56,961 nt of DNA from Clostridium sp. C2-6-12 (lineage in GTDB: Bacteria; Bacillota; Clostridia; Clostridiales; Clostridiaceae), in contig NZ_JAABNP010000038.1 in the NCBI RefSeq assembly GCF_009928485.1, forward strand, positions 1 to 56,961, written 5' to 3'. Position 1 is the first letter of the stretch. Each line of letters opens with the position of its first letter. Below are positions 25,689 to 34,041 of this stretch, one piece after another. The notes beneath the pieces are model-generated. The model did not search any database. It was given only the letters and a program-made list of their open reading frames with translations, and was not told where the DNA came from. The position numbers and the translations under genes are program-made.

Positions 25689-26638
25689 TGGACGTTGTAA
25701 CATTTGGAGAATCAATGGTTGTATTTAACCCTGATATTAATGGACCATTAAGACATGTTCATACCTTCACTAAGTCACTTGGTGGAGCTGAATCAAATGT
25801 TGCTACTGCAATAGCCAAACTTAACCATACTGTAGGTTGGTTTTCTAAATTATCTGATGATGAGTTTGGAAGATTTGTAAGAGATGCTATAAGAGCAGAA
25901 GGCGTAGATACATCAAGAGTGATAATAGATAAAGAGAGAAGTACAGGTTTACTTTTTAAAGAGCATTATCAAAGAAGTAACCCAAATGTATATTACTATA
26001 GAAAAAATTCAGCAGCTAGCAGTCTTAGTCCACAAGATATAGATGAAGAATATATTAAACAAGCTAAAATACTTCATTTAACAGGTATAACACCTGCATT
26101 ATCTGAAAGTGCCAGAGAGGCTGTGTATAGAGCTATTGATATAGCTAAAAAGAATGGTGTATTAGTTTCTTTTGATCCTAATATTAGATTAAAATTATGG
26201 ACAATTGAAGAAGCTAGAAAAGTTTTAGTTGATATAGCTAATAAGGCAGATATAGTAATGCCAGGTCTTGATGAAGCGGAACTATTACTAGGTTTAACTG
26301 ATAAAGATGAAGTTTGTGATTATTTCTTAGGAAAGGAAGCAAAAATAGTTGCAGTTAAATTAGGAGCAGAGGGATGCTACATTAAGACAAAAGAAGAAGG
26401 AGTCAAAGTTGCTGGATATAATGTTTCAGATTTAATTCAAGATACAGCTGGAGCAGGCGATGGCTTTGCTGCAGGATTCTTATCTGGATATTTAGATAAT
26501 TTATCATTACAAGAAATAGGGGAATATGCTAATGGTGTTGGAGCTATGGCAACTCTAGTTCAAGGAGATATGGAAGGATATCCATATTATGATCAATTAT
26601 TAGAATTCATTGGGAAGAAACAAGGGATTGAAAGATAA
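25688..26638 (+). CDS. kdgK: 2-keto-3-deoxygluconate kinase (PfkB family)
   Basis: 316 residues. The PfkB signatures are GGAESNVATAIAKL near the N-terminus and DTAGAGDGFAAGFLSGYL with the catalytic Asp near 255. FKEHYQRSNPNVYYYR is typical of KDG kinases. It phosphorylates the KDG made by UxaA to KDPG, the substrate of the KdgA encoded just upstream. Last gene of the uxaC operon. The long inverted repeat downstream may be its terminator. Confidence 0.93.
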   Translation: MDVVTFGESMVVFNPDINGPLRHVHTFTKSLGGAESNVATAIAKLNHTVGWFSKLSDDEFGRFVRDAIRAEGVDTSRVIIDKERSTGLLFKEHYQRSNPNVYYYRKNSAASSLSPQDIDEEYIKQAKILHLTGITPALSESAREAVYRAIDIAKKNGVLVSFDPNIRLKLWTIEEARKVLVDIANKADIVMPGLDEAELLLGLTDKDEVCDYFLGKEAKIVAVKLGAEGCYIKTKEEGVKVAGYNVSDLIQDTAGAGDGFAAGFLSGYLDNLSLQEIGEYANGVGAMATLVQGDMEGYPYYDQLLEFIGKKQGIER

Positions 26639-26644
26639 TTAGAT

Positions 26645-26682
26645 CAGTTATGAGTTCAGAATTATAAGTTTAGAGTTAAGGT
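26645..26682 (+). repeat. Dispersed TGAGTT(T/C)AGAATTA-type repeat
   Basis: GTTATGAGTTCAGAATTATA followed by AGTTTAGAGTTAAGG resembles sequence at 3810-3833 and, more loosely, at 38840-38862. These are short low-complexity intergenic repeats of unknown role. Confidence 0.4.
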
Positions 26683-26809
26683 GGAGATTTCTACGAAATT
26701 TCTTTGTAACTAATAACTTGACTAGATATCTGAATATAAAAAGTAAATAATGAGGATTGATATGAATAGGATCTTTTATTCTTATTAATCCTTATATAAA
26801 AATAGAAGA

Positions 26810-26928
26810 TAGTTATTGAATTTTGTTGAAATTTTTAAATTAAGTCGAGTATATTCTATCTCTAAATTGAATACAAAACAAAATGAAACTATTTTATGCA
26901 AAAGCTTTAGCTATCTTCTATATAATTT
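26810..26928 (+). terminator. Long-loop inverted repeat with T run, candidate operon terminator
   Basis: AATAGAAGATAG (26811-26822) can pair with CTATCTTCTAT (26910-26920), with a short T run after the second arm. The ~87-base loop is unusually long, so a structured RNA or a remnant is also possible. Confidence 0.4.
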
Positions 26929-26944
26929 TTTTGAAATAAAATAA

Positions 26945-27180
26945 GCACCCATAAAATGAGTGGCTATGCCGCAATTAGGAACTTATCACTTATAAGAAGA
27001 GTGGCTATGCTGTAATTCAGAACTTTTAGTGAATATAATTTTTTTTCAAACAAAATGTGCACATATAAAAAGAGTGGCTATGCCACAATACGGAACTTAT
27101 CACCTATAAAAAGAGCAGCTTGCTGCAATTCAGAACTTTTAGTGAATATAATTTTTTTTTCAAACAAAATGTGCACGTGT
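26945..27180 (+). repeat. Cluster of four hairpin repeats in a ~113-bp tandem duplication
   Basis: Four copies of the ~40-bp unit lie at about 26945-26984, 26985-27027, 27058-27097 and 27098-27140. Stems are GTGGC-tat-GCCGC, GTGGC-tat-GCTGT, GTGGC-tat-GCCAC and GCAGC-tt-GCTGC, each preceded by a CCTATAAAAAGAG-like stretch and followed by a CGGAACTT or CAGAACTT-like stretch. Units 1+2 with a tail (AGTGAATATAATTTTTTT then CAAACAAAATGTGCAC) are repeated as units 3+4 with the same tail, offset 113 bp. This fills most of the 26639-27293 gap; no gene is seen there. Confidence 0.85.
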
Positions 27181-27293
27181 GCAAAACTCAATAAGAAATT
27201 GACTATGTAAGATAATAGTATAAAAAAGATGCATAGTGAATTGGTTATTGAAATTAATAATAATTTATATATAAAATTTAGGAGGAACATTTT

Positions 27294-28742
27294 ATGAGAT
27301 TAAATAAGGAATTATACAAGGAATTTAAAACTTATCCTGAAAAAGTAATTCAATTTGGTGAAGGAAACTTTTTAAGAGCCTTTGTTGATTGGCAAATAGA
27401 TAAGATGAATGATGAAGCTGATTTTAATGGTAGTGTAGTTGTTGTTCAACCACTAGAAAATGGATTAGTTGATATGCTAAATGAACAAGATGGCTTATAT
27501 ACTTTGTATCTTCAAGGGGTTCAAAATGGAAAAGCTATTAAAACTCATAAAATTATGAACAGCATAAGCAGAGGAATTAACCCTTACAGAGATTACAATG
27601 AGTATTTAAAGCTTGCTGAAAATCCAGAAATAAGATTTATAGTTTCTAATACTACTGAAGCAGGTATTGCTTTTGATGAGAATGATAAATTAAATGGAGG
27701 CTGTCAAAAGAGCTTCCCAGGAAAGTTAACAGCACTTTTATTTGAAAGATTTAAGGTGTTTAATGGAGCTAATGATAAAGGATTAATAATCATTCCTTGT
27801 GAACTTATTGATAGAAATGGTGAAAAATTAAAAGAAATAGTACTTAAGTATGCAGAAATCTGGAACTTAGGACAAGACTTTGTTAATTGGATTAATACTG
27901 CTAACACTTTCTGCTGTAGTTTAGTAGATAGAATAGTTCCAGGATATCCAAGAGATACAATCGATGAAATCACAGCTGAACTTGGCTATGAAGATAAATT
28001 AGTTAATGTAGGTGAAATATTCCACCTATGGGTAATTGAAGGTCCACAATCAATTAAAGATGAATTACCAATAGAAAAAGCTGGACTTAACATTAAAGTT
28101 GTTGATGATATGACACCATATAGAACTAGAAAGGTAAGAATCTTAAATGGACCGCATACAGCAATGGTTCCAGTAGCATACCTTTATGGATTAGAAACTG
28201 TTGGTGAATCAGTAGATCATGAAGTAATAGGAAAATTCGTTCATGATGTAATCTATGATGAAATTTGCGAAACCTTAGATTTACCTCATGCTGAATTAGT
28301 TGAATTTTCAGATGCAATTATTGAAAGATTCCAAAATCCATATGTTAAACATTATTTAATGAGTATTGCATTAAATTCAATGTCTAAATATAAAACAAGA
28401 GATCTTCCAAGTGTAACTGAATTCTTAAAAAGAAAAGGAACACTTCCTAAGAAATTAGTATTCTCACTTGCATCTTTAATAGAATTCTATAAAGGAAAAA
28501 GAGGAGAAGAAACAATCAACTTAGCAGATGATGAAGACATTTTAGAATTATACAAAGGAGCATGGGGAAGCTGTGATGGATCTGAAGAAGGTTTAAGAAA
28601 TGTAGTTACTCAAGTTTTAGCATATGAAAAGAATTGGGGAATGAATTTAAATGAAGTCCCTAACTTAACAGATGAAGTAACAAAATACTTAATTTCAATA
28701 GAAAAATTAGGTATGAAAGAAGCTGTTAAAGAAGTACTTTAG
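27294..28742 (+). CDS. uxaB: Tagaturonate reductase (altronate oxidoreductase)
   Basis: 482 residues, the same length as the E. coli enzyme and very close to it in the N-terminal half (IQFGEGNFLRAFVDWQID, VSNTTEAGI, IIPCELIDRNG, FCCSLVDRIVPGYPRD). It belongs to the long-chain mannitol dehydrogenase family and reduces D-tagaturonate to D-altronate with NADH. KVRILNGPHTAMVPVAYLYG carries the conserved catalytic region. It follows uxaC functionally but is separated from the kdg genes by the repeat cluster, so it probably has its own promoter. ATG after AGGAGG. Confidence 0.95.
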   Translation: MRLNKELYKEFKTYPEKVIQFGEGNFLRAFVDWQIDKMNDEADFNGSVVVVQPLENGLVDMLNEQDGLYTLYLQGVQNGKAIKTHKIMNSISRGINPYRDYNEYLKLAENPEIRFIVSNTTEAGIAFDENDKLNGGCQKSFPGKLTALLFERFKVFNGANDKGLIIIPCELIDRNGEKLKEIVLKYAEIWNLGQDFVNWINTANTFCCSLVDRIVPGYPRDTIDEITAELGYEDKLVNVGEIFHLWVIEGPQSIKDELPIEKAGLNIKVVDDMTPYRTRKVRILNGPHTAMVPVAYLYGLETVGESVDHEVIGKFVHDVIYDEICETLDLPHAELVEFSDAIIERFQNPYVKHYLMSIALNSMSKYKTRDLPSVTEFLKRKGTLPKKLVFSLASLIEFYKGKRGEETINLADDEDILELYKGAWGSCDGSEEGLRNVVTQVLAYEKNWGMNLNEVPNLTDEVTKYLISIEKLGMKEAVKEVL

Positions 28743-28748
28743 TTAAAA

Positions 28749-28827
28749 TATATATGGTACAAAATAGTTATCTTACAAATAATTTATTAACCACATCTTA
28801 TTATAAAGTATGATTGTACCATATATA
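28749..28827 (+). other. Long inverted repeat after uxaB
   Basis: TATATATGGTACAA (28749-28762) pairs perfectly over 14 bp with TTGTACCATATATA (28814-28827). No T run follows, so it is more likely an RNA 3'-end structure or a regulatory dyad than a simple terminator. Confidence 0.45.
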
Positions 28828-28867
28828 ATAATATAGCCTCATAATTAAAATTTTTACATAATATAAT

Positions 28868-28907
28868 TAATGCAATTTTTGAATAGTCATATTCAAAAGT
28901 TGCATTA
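28868..28907. other. 18-bp-arm hairpin upstream of uxaA
   Basis: TAATGCAATTTTTGAATA, loop GTCA, TATTCAAAAGTTGCATTA: arms match at 17 of 18 positions and the exception is a G-U pair. There is no T run. It lies 58 bp before uxaA and could be a leader element or a decayed terminator. Confidence 0.5.
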
Positions 28908-28964
28908 CTCCTAAGTAGGTTGTTTAAATAATAACCAATAATTATATGAAAGCAGGGAGAAATC

Positions 28965-30452
28965 ATGAAGGAAATTATTAAAATTAATCAAGAAGATAAT
29001 GTGGTAGTAGCTCTTAGAGATTTATCTAAAGGTGAAACAATAGAAATAGATGGCAAAAAAATTGAATTAAAAGAAGACGTAAAAAGAGGTCATAAAGTTG
29101 CAATAACTAATTTTGCTATTAATGAAAATGTAATTAAGTATGGATATCCAATTGGACATGCTACAAAAGATATTGAAGCAGGAACTTGGGTTCATACTCA
29201 TAACATAAAGACAAACTTAGAAGGAATAAAGGATTATGAATTTAATCAACAGCTAACTGAAATTACGAGTGAAAATAAGAATCTTACATTTAAAGGATAT
29301 CTAAGAGAAAATGGAAACGTTGGTATAAGAAATGAACTTTGGGTTGTGCCAACAGTTGGATGTGTTAATGGAATTGGAGATAGAATTGTAGAAAAATTCA
29401 AGGAAGAAGTAAATCCAGTAGGTTTAGATGGAATTGAAGTTTATAAGCACAACTATGGATGTTCTCAACTTGGTGATGACCATGTTAATACAAGAACAAT
29501 GCTTGGTAACTTAGTAAAACATCCTAATGCTGGTGGAGTATTAGTACTTGGTCTTGGCTGTGAAAACAACACAATGGCTGATTTTATAGAATCTTTAGGA
29601 GAATATGATAAAAAAAGAATTAAGTTTTTAGTTGCTCAAGAAGTATCAAATGAAATTGAAGAAGGAGCAAATATCTTAAAAGACCTTTATGAAAATATGA
29701 AGGACGATAAGAGAGTAGATGTTCCAGTTTCAAAATTAAAAATAGGTTTAAAATGCGGTGGATCTGATGGTTTCTCAGGAATAACAGCAAATCCATTAGT
29801 GGGAAACTTTTCGGATTTCTTAGTATCTCAAGGTGGTACTACAATTTTAACAGAAGTTCCAGAAATGTTTGGCGCAGAAACTATTCTTATGAATAGAGCA
29901 AAGGACACAGAAACTTTTGATAAAACTGTTCATTTAATTAATGATTTTAAAGAATACTTTATGGCATATGATCAACCAATATATGAAAATCCATCACCAG
30001 GAAACAAAGCTGGTGGTATAACTACTTTAGAAGATAAGTCTCTTGGATGTACTCAAAAGGCTGGAAAAGCTACAGTAGTTGATGTACTTAAATATGGAGA
30101 AACTTTAAAAGTAAATGGTCTTAATTTATTAAGCGGACCTGGAAATGATTTAGTAGCAGCATCAGCACTTGCAGCAGCAGGCTGTCATATTGTTTTATTT
30201 ACAACAGGAAGAGGAACTCCTTTCGGCACTTTTGTTCCTACAATTAAAATATCAACAAATACAGCATTATATAATTTAAAGCCACATTGGATGGATTTTA
30301 ACGCTGGATCTTTAGTTGAAGATAAGTCTTTAGGAGAAGTAACAGAAGACTTAGTTAAATATATAATTGAAGTTTCTGGTGGAAAGCTTGTAAATAATGA
30401 AATAAATAAATTTAAAGAACTTGCTATATTCAAAAAAGGAGTTACTTTATAG
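28965..30452 (+). CDS. uxaA: Altronate dehydratase
   Basis: 495 residues. The N-terminal SAF domain (VVALRDLSKGETI ... HKVAITNFAINENVIKYGYPIG) is followed by the large UxaA catalytic domain with GYLRENGNVGIRNELWVVPTVGCVN, HNYGCSQLGDDH, LGLGCENN and GLKCGGSDGFSGITANP. The conserved cysteines and histidines bind the metal. It dehydrates D-altronate to 2-keto-3-deoxygluconate, closing the galacturonate pathway with UxaC, UxaB, KdgK and KdgA. The fructuronate branch (uxuA, uxuB) is not seen here. The ATG follows GCAGGGAG. A small dyad (GGTTGTT-taaat-AATAACC, 28918-28936) in its leader is a possible operator. Confidence 0.95.
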   Translation: MKEIIKINQEDNVVVALRDLSKGETIEIDGKKIELKEDVKRGHKVAITNFAINENVIKYGYPIGHATKDIEAGTWVHTHNIKTNLEGIKDYEFNQQLTEITSENKNLTFKGYLRENGNVGIRNELWVVPTVGCVNGIGDRIVEKFKEEVNPVGLDGIEVYKHNYGCSQLGDDHVNTRTMLGNLVKHPNAGGVLVLGLGCENNTMADFIESLGEYDKKRIKFLVAQEVSNEIEEGANILKDLYENMKDDKRVDVPVSKLKIGLKCGGSDGFSGITANPLVGNFSDFLVSQGGTTILTEVPEMFGAETILMNRAKDTETFDKTVHLINDFKEYFMAYDQPIYENPSPGNKAGGITTLEDKSLGCTQKAGKATVVDVLKYGETLKVNGLNLLSGPGNDLVAASALAAAGCHIVLFTTGRGTPFGTFVPTIKISTNTALYNLKPHWMDFNAGSLVEDKSLGEVTEDLVKYIIEVSGGKLVNNEINKFKELAIFKKGVTL

Positions 30453-30502
30453 AAGTTATTTCATAGATTTATAAATAAAATATTATTAATAATGTATCAT
30501 TG

Positions 30503-30551
30503 AAAATAATAAGTTAGGCATTAAATTATTTAATTATTAGCTTGTTATTTT
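30503..30551 (+). terminator. Candidate terminator after uxaA
   Basis: AAAATAATAAGTTA pairs with TAGCTTGTTATTTT, allowing G-U pairs. The T tract is part of the arm, so efficiency is uncertain. Confidence 0.45.
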
Positions 30552-30584
30552 CTCATATTTAAAATTGAAAGGATGAATAACAAA

Positions 30585-31010
30585 ATGAATTTTGATGAAA
30601 ACTGTTTTTATTGTTCAAAGAACCAAGACCTTGATAATCTAATGATTAAAATATGCGATTTAAAAGCATCAACTGTATACTTATTTAAGGAACAAACTTA
30701 TAAAGGTAGATGTAACGTTGTTTTTAAAGAACATAAAAGTGAAATTAAAGATTTAACACCAGAAGAATTAGTAGATTATATGAGTGATGTAGCTAAAACA
30801 GCTTCAGCAATTCAAGCTGCTTTTGGACCAAATAAAATAAATTATGGAGCTTTTGCAGATACTATGAAGCATCTTCACTTTCATTTAGTACCTAAATATG
30901 AAGGTGGACCATCTTGGGGGAAAACTTTTGATATGATGCCTAAAAATAAGGCGTTATTGAGTGATGAAGAATATAATGAATTAATTGATAAAATAAAGAA
31001 AAATTTTTAA
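30585..31010 (+). CDS. HIT family protein (histidine-triad nucleotide hydrolase)
   Basis: About 141 residues from ATG 30585 (MNFDENCFYC), which sits 11 bp after GAAAGGA; the ATG at 30573 overlaps that site. The histidine triad is HLHFHLVPK near the C-terminus. CFYCSKNQ at the N-terminus could bind metal. HIT proteins hydrolyse nucleoside phosphoramidates or dinucleotides. It follows uxaA by ~130 bp with a possible terminator between, so a link to hexuronate use is not established. Terminator at 31096-31135. Confidence 0.88.
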   Translation: MNFDENCFYCSKNQDLDNLMIKICDLKASTVYLFKEQTYKGRCNVVFKEHKSEIKDLTPEELVDYMSDVAKTASAIQAAFGPNKINYGAFADTMKHLHFHLVPKYEGGPSWGKTFDMMPKNKALLSDEEYNELIDKIKKNF

Positions 31011-31095
31011 AAGTTGTTAAGTATATTTTGTCTTTGCTTTTAAGGATGAAAAAACTAATAACTTTTGATACAAATAGTGATTTATTTAGTTGTAG

Positions 31096-31135
31096 TACTG
31101 TCAAATCAAGACTGTTTAGATTTGGCAGTATTTTT
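31096..31135 (+). terminator. Rho-independent terminator after the HIT gene
   Basis: TACTGTCAAATC / GATTTGGCAGTA stem followed by TTTTT. Confidence 0.85.
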
Positions 31136-31217
31136 AATATAACTGAATAATTACGGAATATAATATTAAGAATTTATATTTAATATCACAGAGTAAAAAA
31201 GGTTTCTAGATTTTGTA

Positions 31218-31246
31218 TTGACAAATATATCATATACTACTATGCT
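31218..31246 (+). promoter_or_regulatory. Promoter of the efflux-linked padR
   Basis: TTGACA (31218-31223), a 17-bp spacer and TATGCT (31241-31246). The PadR dyad at 31234-31258 covers the -10 element. Confidence 0.7.
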
Positions 31247-31258
31247 TTATAGTAGTAT
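31234..31258. promoter_or_regulatory. PadR operator A
   Basis: ATACTACTAT-gcttt-ATAGTAGTAT, a perfect 10-bp-arm dyad over the padR -10 region. It recurs at 31858-31880 with the same arms. Confidence 0.85.
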
Positions 31259-31278
31259 AATAAATGGTGGTGATTAAA

Positions 31279-31806
31279 ATGTCTTCAATAAATCTAATAA
31301 TACTTGGATATTTACAGAACAAAGAGAAAAGTGCATATGAAATGGTTAAAGATTTTGATAAATGGAATCTTTCAAAATGGCTAAAAATCAGTAATCCATC
31401 AATTTATAAAAATATAATTAAATTATGTGATAGTGGATATTTAAATTCAAGAACTGTTAAAGAAGGAGAAATGCCTGAAAAAACATTATATTCAATGAAT
31501 GAAAAAGGAAATTCATATTTCAATGAACTAATGGAAGAAAGTTCTAATCATATAGGAAATATATATTTAGATTTTAATGCATTTTTAGTTAATGTAGAGA
31601 ATTTGCCAGAAGAAAAAAGAAAAGAATACCTTAATAACTTCAAAAACAAGGCAGAAGAACGTAGAGCTTTTGTTGAATCAGTTTATAATCATGAAAAACA
31701 GAACAATGAAATAAACGGTTCTGAATTTCTAATTCTAGATTTATATAATGAGTTTTATAAGATTTTAGATAAATGGTCTGAAAAAGTTTATAATCATTAT
31801 AATTAA
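31279..31806 (+). CDS. PadR family regulator of the adjacent efflux pump
   Basis: About 175 residues from ATG 31279 (MSSINLIILGYLQNKEKSAYEMVK); the upstream ATG at 31264 (GTGGTGATTAAAATG context) would place its start codon too near the GGTGG site. It is the longer PadR/Vir-type layout: winged helix with SNPSIYKNIIKLCDSGYL and KTLYSMNEKG, then a C-terminal coiled-coil dimerisation domain. The identical dyads before this gene and before the MFS gene argue that it represses both. The inducer is probably a substrate of the pump (inference). Confidence 0.88.
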   Translation: MSSINLIILGYLQNKEKSAYEMVKDFDKWNLSKWLKISNPSIYKNIIKLCDSGYLNSRTVKEGEMPEKTLYSMNEKGNSYFNELMEESSNHIGNIYLDFNAFLVNVENLPEEKRKEYLNNFKNKAEERRAFVESVYNHEKQNNEINGSEFLILDLYNEFYKILDKWSEKVYNHYN

Positions 31807-31812
31807 TACTTT

Positions 31813-31852
31813 GATGTCTCTAATAGATTGTTATATTGTGAGACATTTTTTT
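31813..31852 (+). terminator. Rho-independent terminator after padR
   Basis: GATGTCTC / GAGACAT stem followed by a run of seven or more T, just before PadR operator B. Confidence 0.75.
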
Positions 31853-31857
31853 GCCCT

Positions 31858-31880
31858 TACTACTATACTTTATAGTAGTA
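31858..31880. promoter_or_regulatory. PadR operator B upstream of the MFS gene
   Basis: TACTACTAT-acttt-ATAGTAGTA, with the same arms and spacing as operator A, 39 bp before the efflux gene. TATACT and TATTAT near it are possible -10 elements. Confidence 0.85.
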
Positions 31881-31918
31881 TATTATACATTAATATAATT
31901 ATTTAGGAGGTTTTTGTT

Positions 31919-33601
31919 ATGAACAAAAAAAATCAAATCATTTCTTTCATTGCTATAATATTAGGCTTTTTTATGGCATTATTAGATACAACTGTTGTAA
32001 ATATCACTTTGCCTAAAATGACTGAATACTTTAATACTACTATGGATCAAATTTCTTGGGTAGTAAATGCCTATAATCTAGCTACTGCAGTTATCTTAGT
32101 AACAGCTTCTAGATTGGCAGATCAATTTGGAAGAAAAAAACTGTTTACTGGAGGAGTGTTCTTATTTACTATATCTTCACTACTATGTGGTATTTCAAAT
32201 TCTCTTCAAGCACTTATATTATTTAGAACTATTCAAGGCTTTGCAGCAGCATTTGTTGTAACTATTGCAATGCCTCTTTCTGCTGAAATATTCCCGCCAG
32301 AAAAGAGACGAACTATAATGGCACTTTGGGGAGCTTTTTCAGGTCTTGCTGCAGCAAGTGGACCATCTATTGGTGGTATAGTAACTCAATTTTTTAATTG
32401 GAGATATATTTTCTTTATTAATATACCTATAGGTTGTATTTGTATAGTATTAACTATGAAATTCATAAAAGAATCTTATGACCCAACTGCAAGCAAAAGC
32501 ATAGATTTTGGGGGAATTACTACAATCTCTATTGCAATGTTTTGCTTAACTTTCGCATTAATGAAGGCTAATGAAAAAGGATGGACATCGAATTTTACAA
32601 TTTCATTATTTGCGGTTTCAGCTATAGCTCTCATAATATTTATCATTATTGAACTAAAAGTTAAGGAGCCAATGGTTCCACTTAGTTTATTTAAATCTTT
32701 ACCATTTACAAATGGATCGATTACTCTGTTCTTATTAGGTCTTGGTATGATGTCTGGTACTTATTTGCTATCTTTTTTCCTAATTCAGGTTAAAGGGTTG
32801 AATCAACTGTCAGCAGGACTTATTATTTCTACTATGTCCTTAACTTCAATGATTTTTTCAATATTAGCTACAATTTTAACAAAAAAAATAGGGAGCAGAT
32901 TAACTAGTGCATTGGGTATTCTTTTGCTTTCCTTCTCATGCTACTTAAATAGTTCTCTTACTCAAAATTCTTCCAATATAGATATGATTTTAAGATTAAT
33001 AGTTGCTGGTTCAGGTACTGGCTTAAGTATGGCAACATTAATAGGTTCTATAATGGCTAACGTTCCTGTAGATAAAATAGGAATAGCCTCTGGAATAAAT
33101 AATATGACAAGAACACTTGGAACTGTACTTGGAGTTGCTTTATTTTTAACTATATTTGCATCAAACATGACAACTCAGATTTCTTATGCTAAGGAAACTG
33201 CTCAGCAAATAATACAAAATGATAATGTATTTGATGATAAAGTCAGATTAGAGATAATTTCAGCTATAAAAACTGGTACCAATAAAAATGTTAATCTTTC
33301 AGAAATAATAAACAAAATTGATGAAGAAGAAAATGTTATGTTAGTATCTTCACCAGAAAAGGATGAAAATAAAATTAAAGAAAGTTTTGAAGCCCAAAAG
33401 AAAGAAACAAAAAAAATAGCTTCTAATATACAAGATACATTTTTGACCTATATTGTTAAAGCGTTTAGTTTCACATTTAAGGTGAGCGCTATAATTCTTT
33501 TACCAGGTATAATTTTTGCATTATTTAGTGATAAAAAAAGAAATGCTGAAATCAAAAATAAACAGTTTGCTCAAAATACAAATAATGCTTCGGTAAACTA
33601 A
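31919..33601 (+). CDS. DHA2-family (EmrB/QacA-type) MFS drug efflux transporter
   Basis: 560 residues with about 14 hydrophobic helices, the DHA2 topology. The N-terminus (FFMALLDTTVVNITLPKM) carries the family Asp in helix 1. Motif A is RLADQFGRKK, and GLAAASGPSIGGIVTQFFNWRYIFFINIP is the antiporter motif C region. A long polar insert near 430-510 precedes the last helix, and no EmrA partner is nearby. It probably exports toxic organic compounds using the proton gradient. ATG after TTAGGAGG; regulated by the adjacent PadR through operator B. Confidence 0.9.
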   Translation: MNKKNQIISFIAIILGFFMALLDTTVVNITLPKMTEYFNTTMDQISWVVNAYNLATAVILVTASRLADQFGRKKLFTGGVFLFTISSLLCGISNSLQALILFRTIQGFAAAFVVTIAMPLSAEIFPPEKRRTIMALWGAFSGLAAASGPSIGGIVTQFFNWRYIFFINIPIGCICIVLTMKFIKESYDPTASKSIDFGGITTISIAMFCLTFALMKANEKGWTSNFTISLFAVSAIALIIFIIIELKVKEPMVPLSLFKSLPFTNGSITLFLLGLGMMSGTYLLSFFLIQVKGLNQLSAGLIISTMSLTSMIFSILATILTKKIGSRLTSALGILLLSFSCYLNSSLTQNSSNIDMILRLIVAGSGTGLSMATLIGSIMANVPVDKIGIASGINNMTRTLGTVLGVALFLTIFASNMTTQISYAKETAQQIIQNDNVFDDKVRLEIISAIKTGTNKNVNLSEIINKIDEEENVMLVSSPEKDENKIKESFEAQKKETKKIASNIQDTFLTYIVKAFSFTFKVSAIILLPGIIFALFSDKKRNAEIKNKQFAQNTNNASVN

Positions 33602-33630
33602 TAAGAAAAATTTTAGTTAAAAGTATCTTA

Positions 33631-33667
33631 AGGCCGTTTGTTAGATATCAATTCTAACAAATGGCCT
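33631..33667 (+). terminator. Hairpin terminator after the MFS gene
   Basis: AGGCCGTTTGTTAGA / TCTAACAAATGGCCT, 15-bp stem with one G-U pair, followed by a T-rich but interrupted tail. Confidence 0.7.
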
Positions 33668-33944
33668 GTTTGTATTTGCATTTAAATATAATCATCGTAA
33701 TTAGCTATAAAATTTATTTGGAGGATTTTGAAGGATTATTAGGATCTAAAACTGTTATTGAACAGTAAAACTTACAAATTATAAATTATTTCAGTGGCAA
33801 TATTATAGATAAATTTGCGTCATTTGATACTTAATATTATAATCATTTATGGGCGTAGGATAAATTTACTAAAAATAAAAACTATTTAAAGTTTGATTGG
33901 AAGTGAATGAATTTGAAAATATTGCAATCATAAACGCCTATAAA

Positions 33945-33985
33945 TTTTTTTGCAATAAGGAACTTTTCAATATGTAGAAACATTT
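33945..33985 (+). repeat. Degenerate copy of the hairpin repeat family
   Basis: CGCCTATAAATTTTTTTGC then AATAAGGAACTTTTC keeps the CCTATAAA and GGAACTT flanks of the family but has lost the central stem. Its ACGCCTATAA can pair with TTATGGGCGT at 33848-33857, giving a possible long-range stem. The rest of the 33602-34020 gap shows no gene. Confidence 0.5.
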
Positions 33986-34041
33986 TACATATAAAAATCA
34001 AATTCAAAAAAACAACAATATTGATTAGGAAGGAGAGAAAA

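Noticed and set aside
26945..27180. CRISPR-like repeat array
   Set aside because: Repeats are imperfect, internally palindromic, unevenly spaced and themselves part of a larger tandem duplication. There are no unique spacers and no cas genes.
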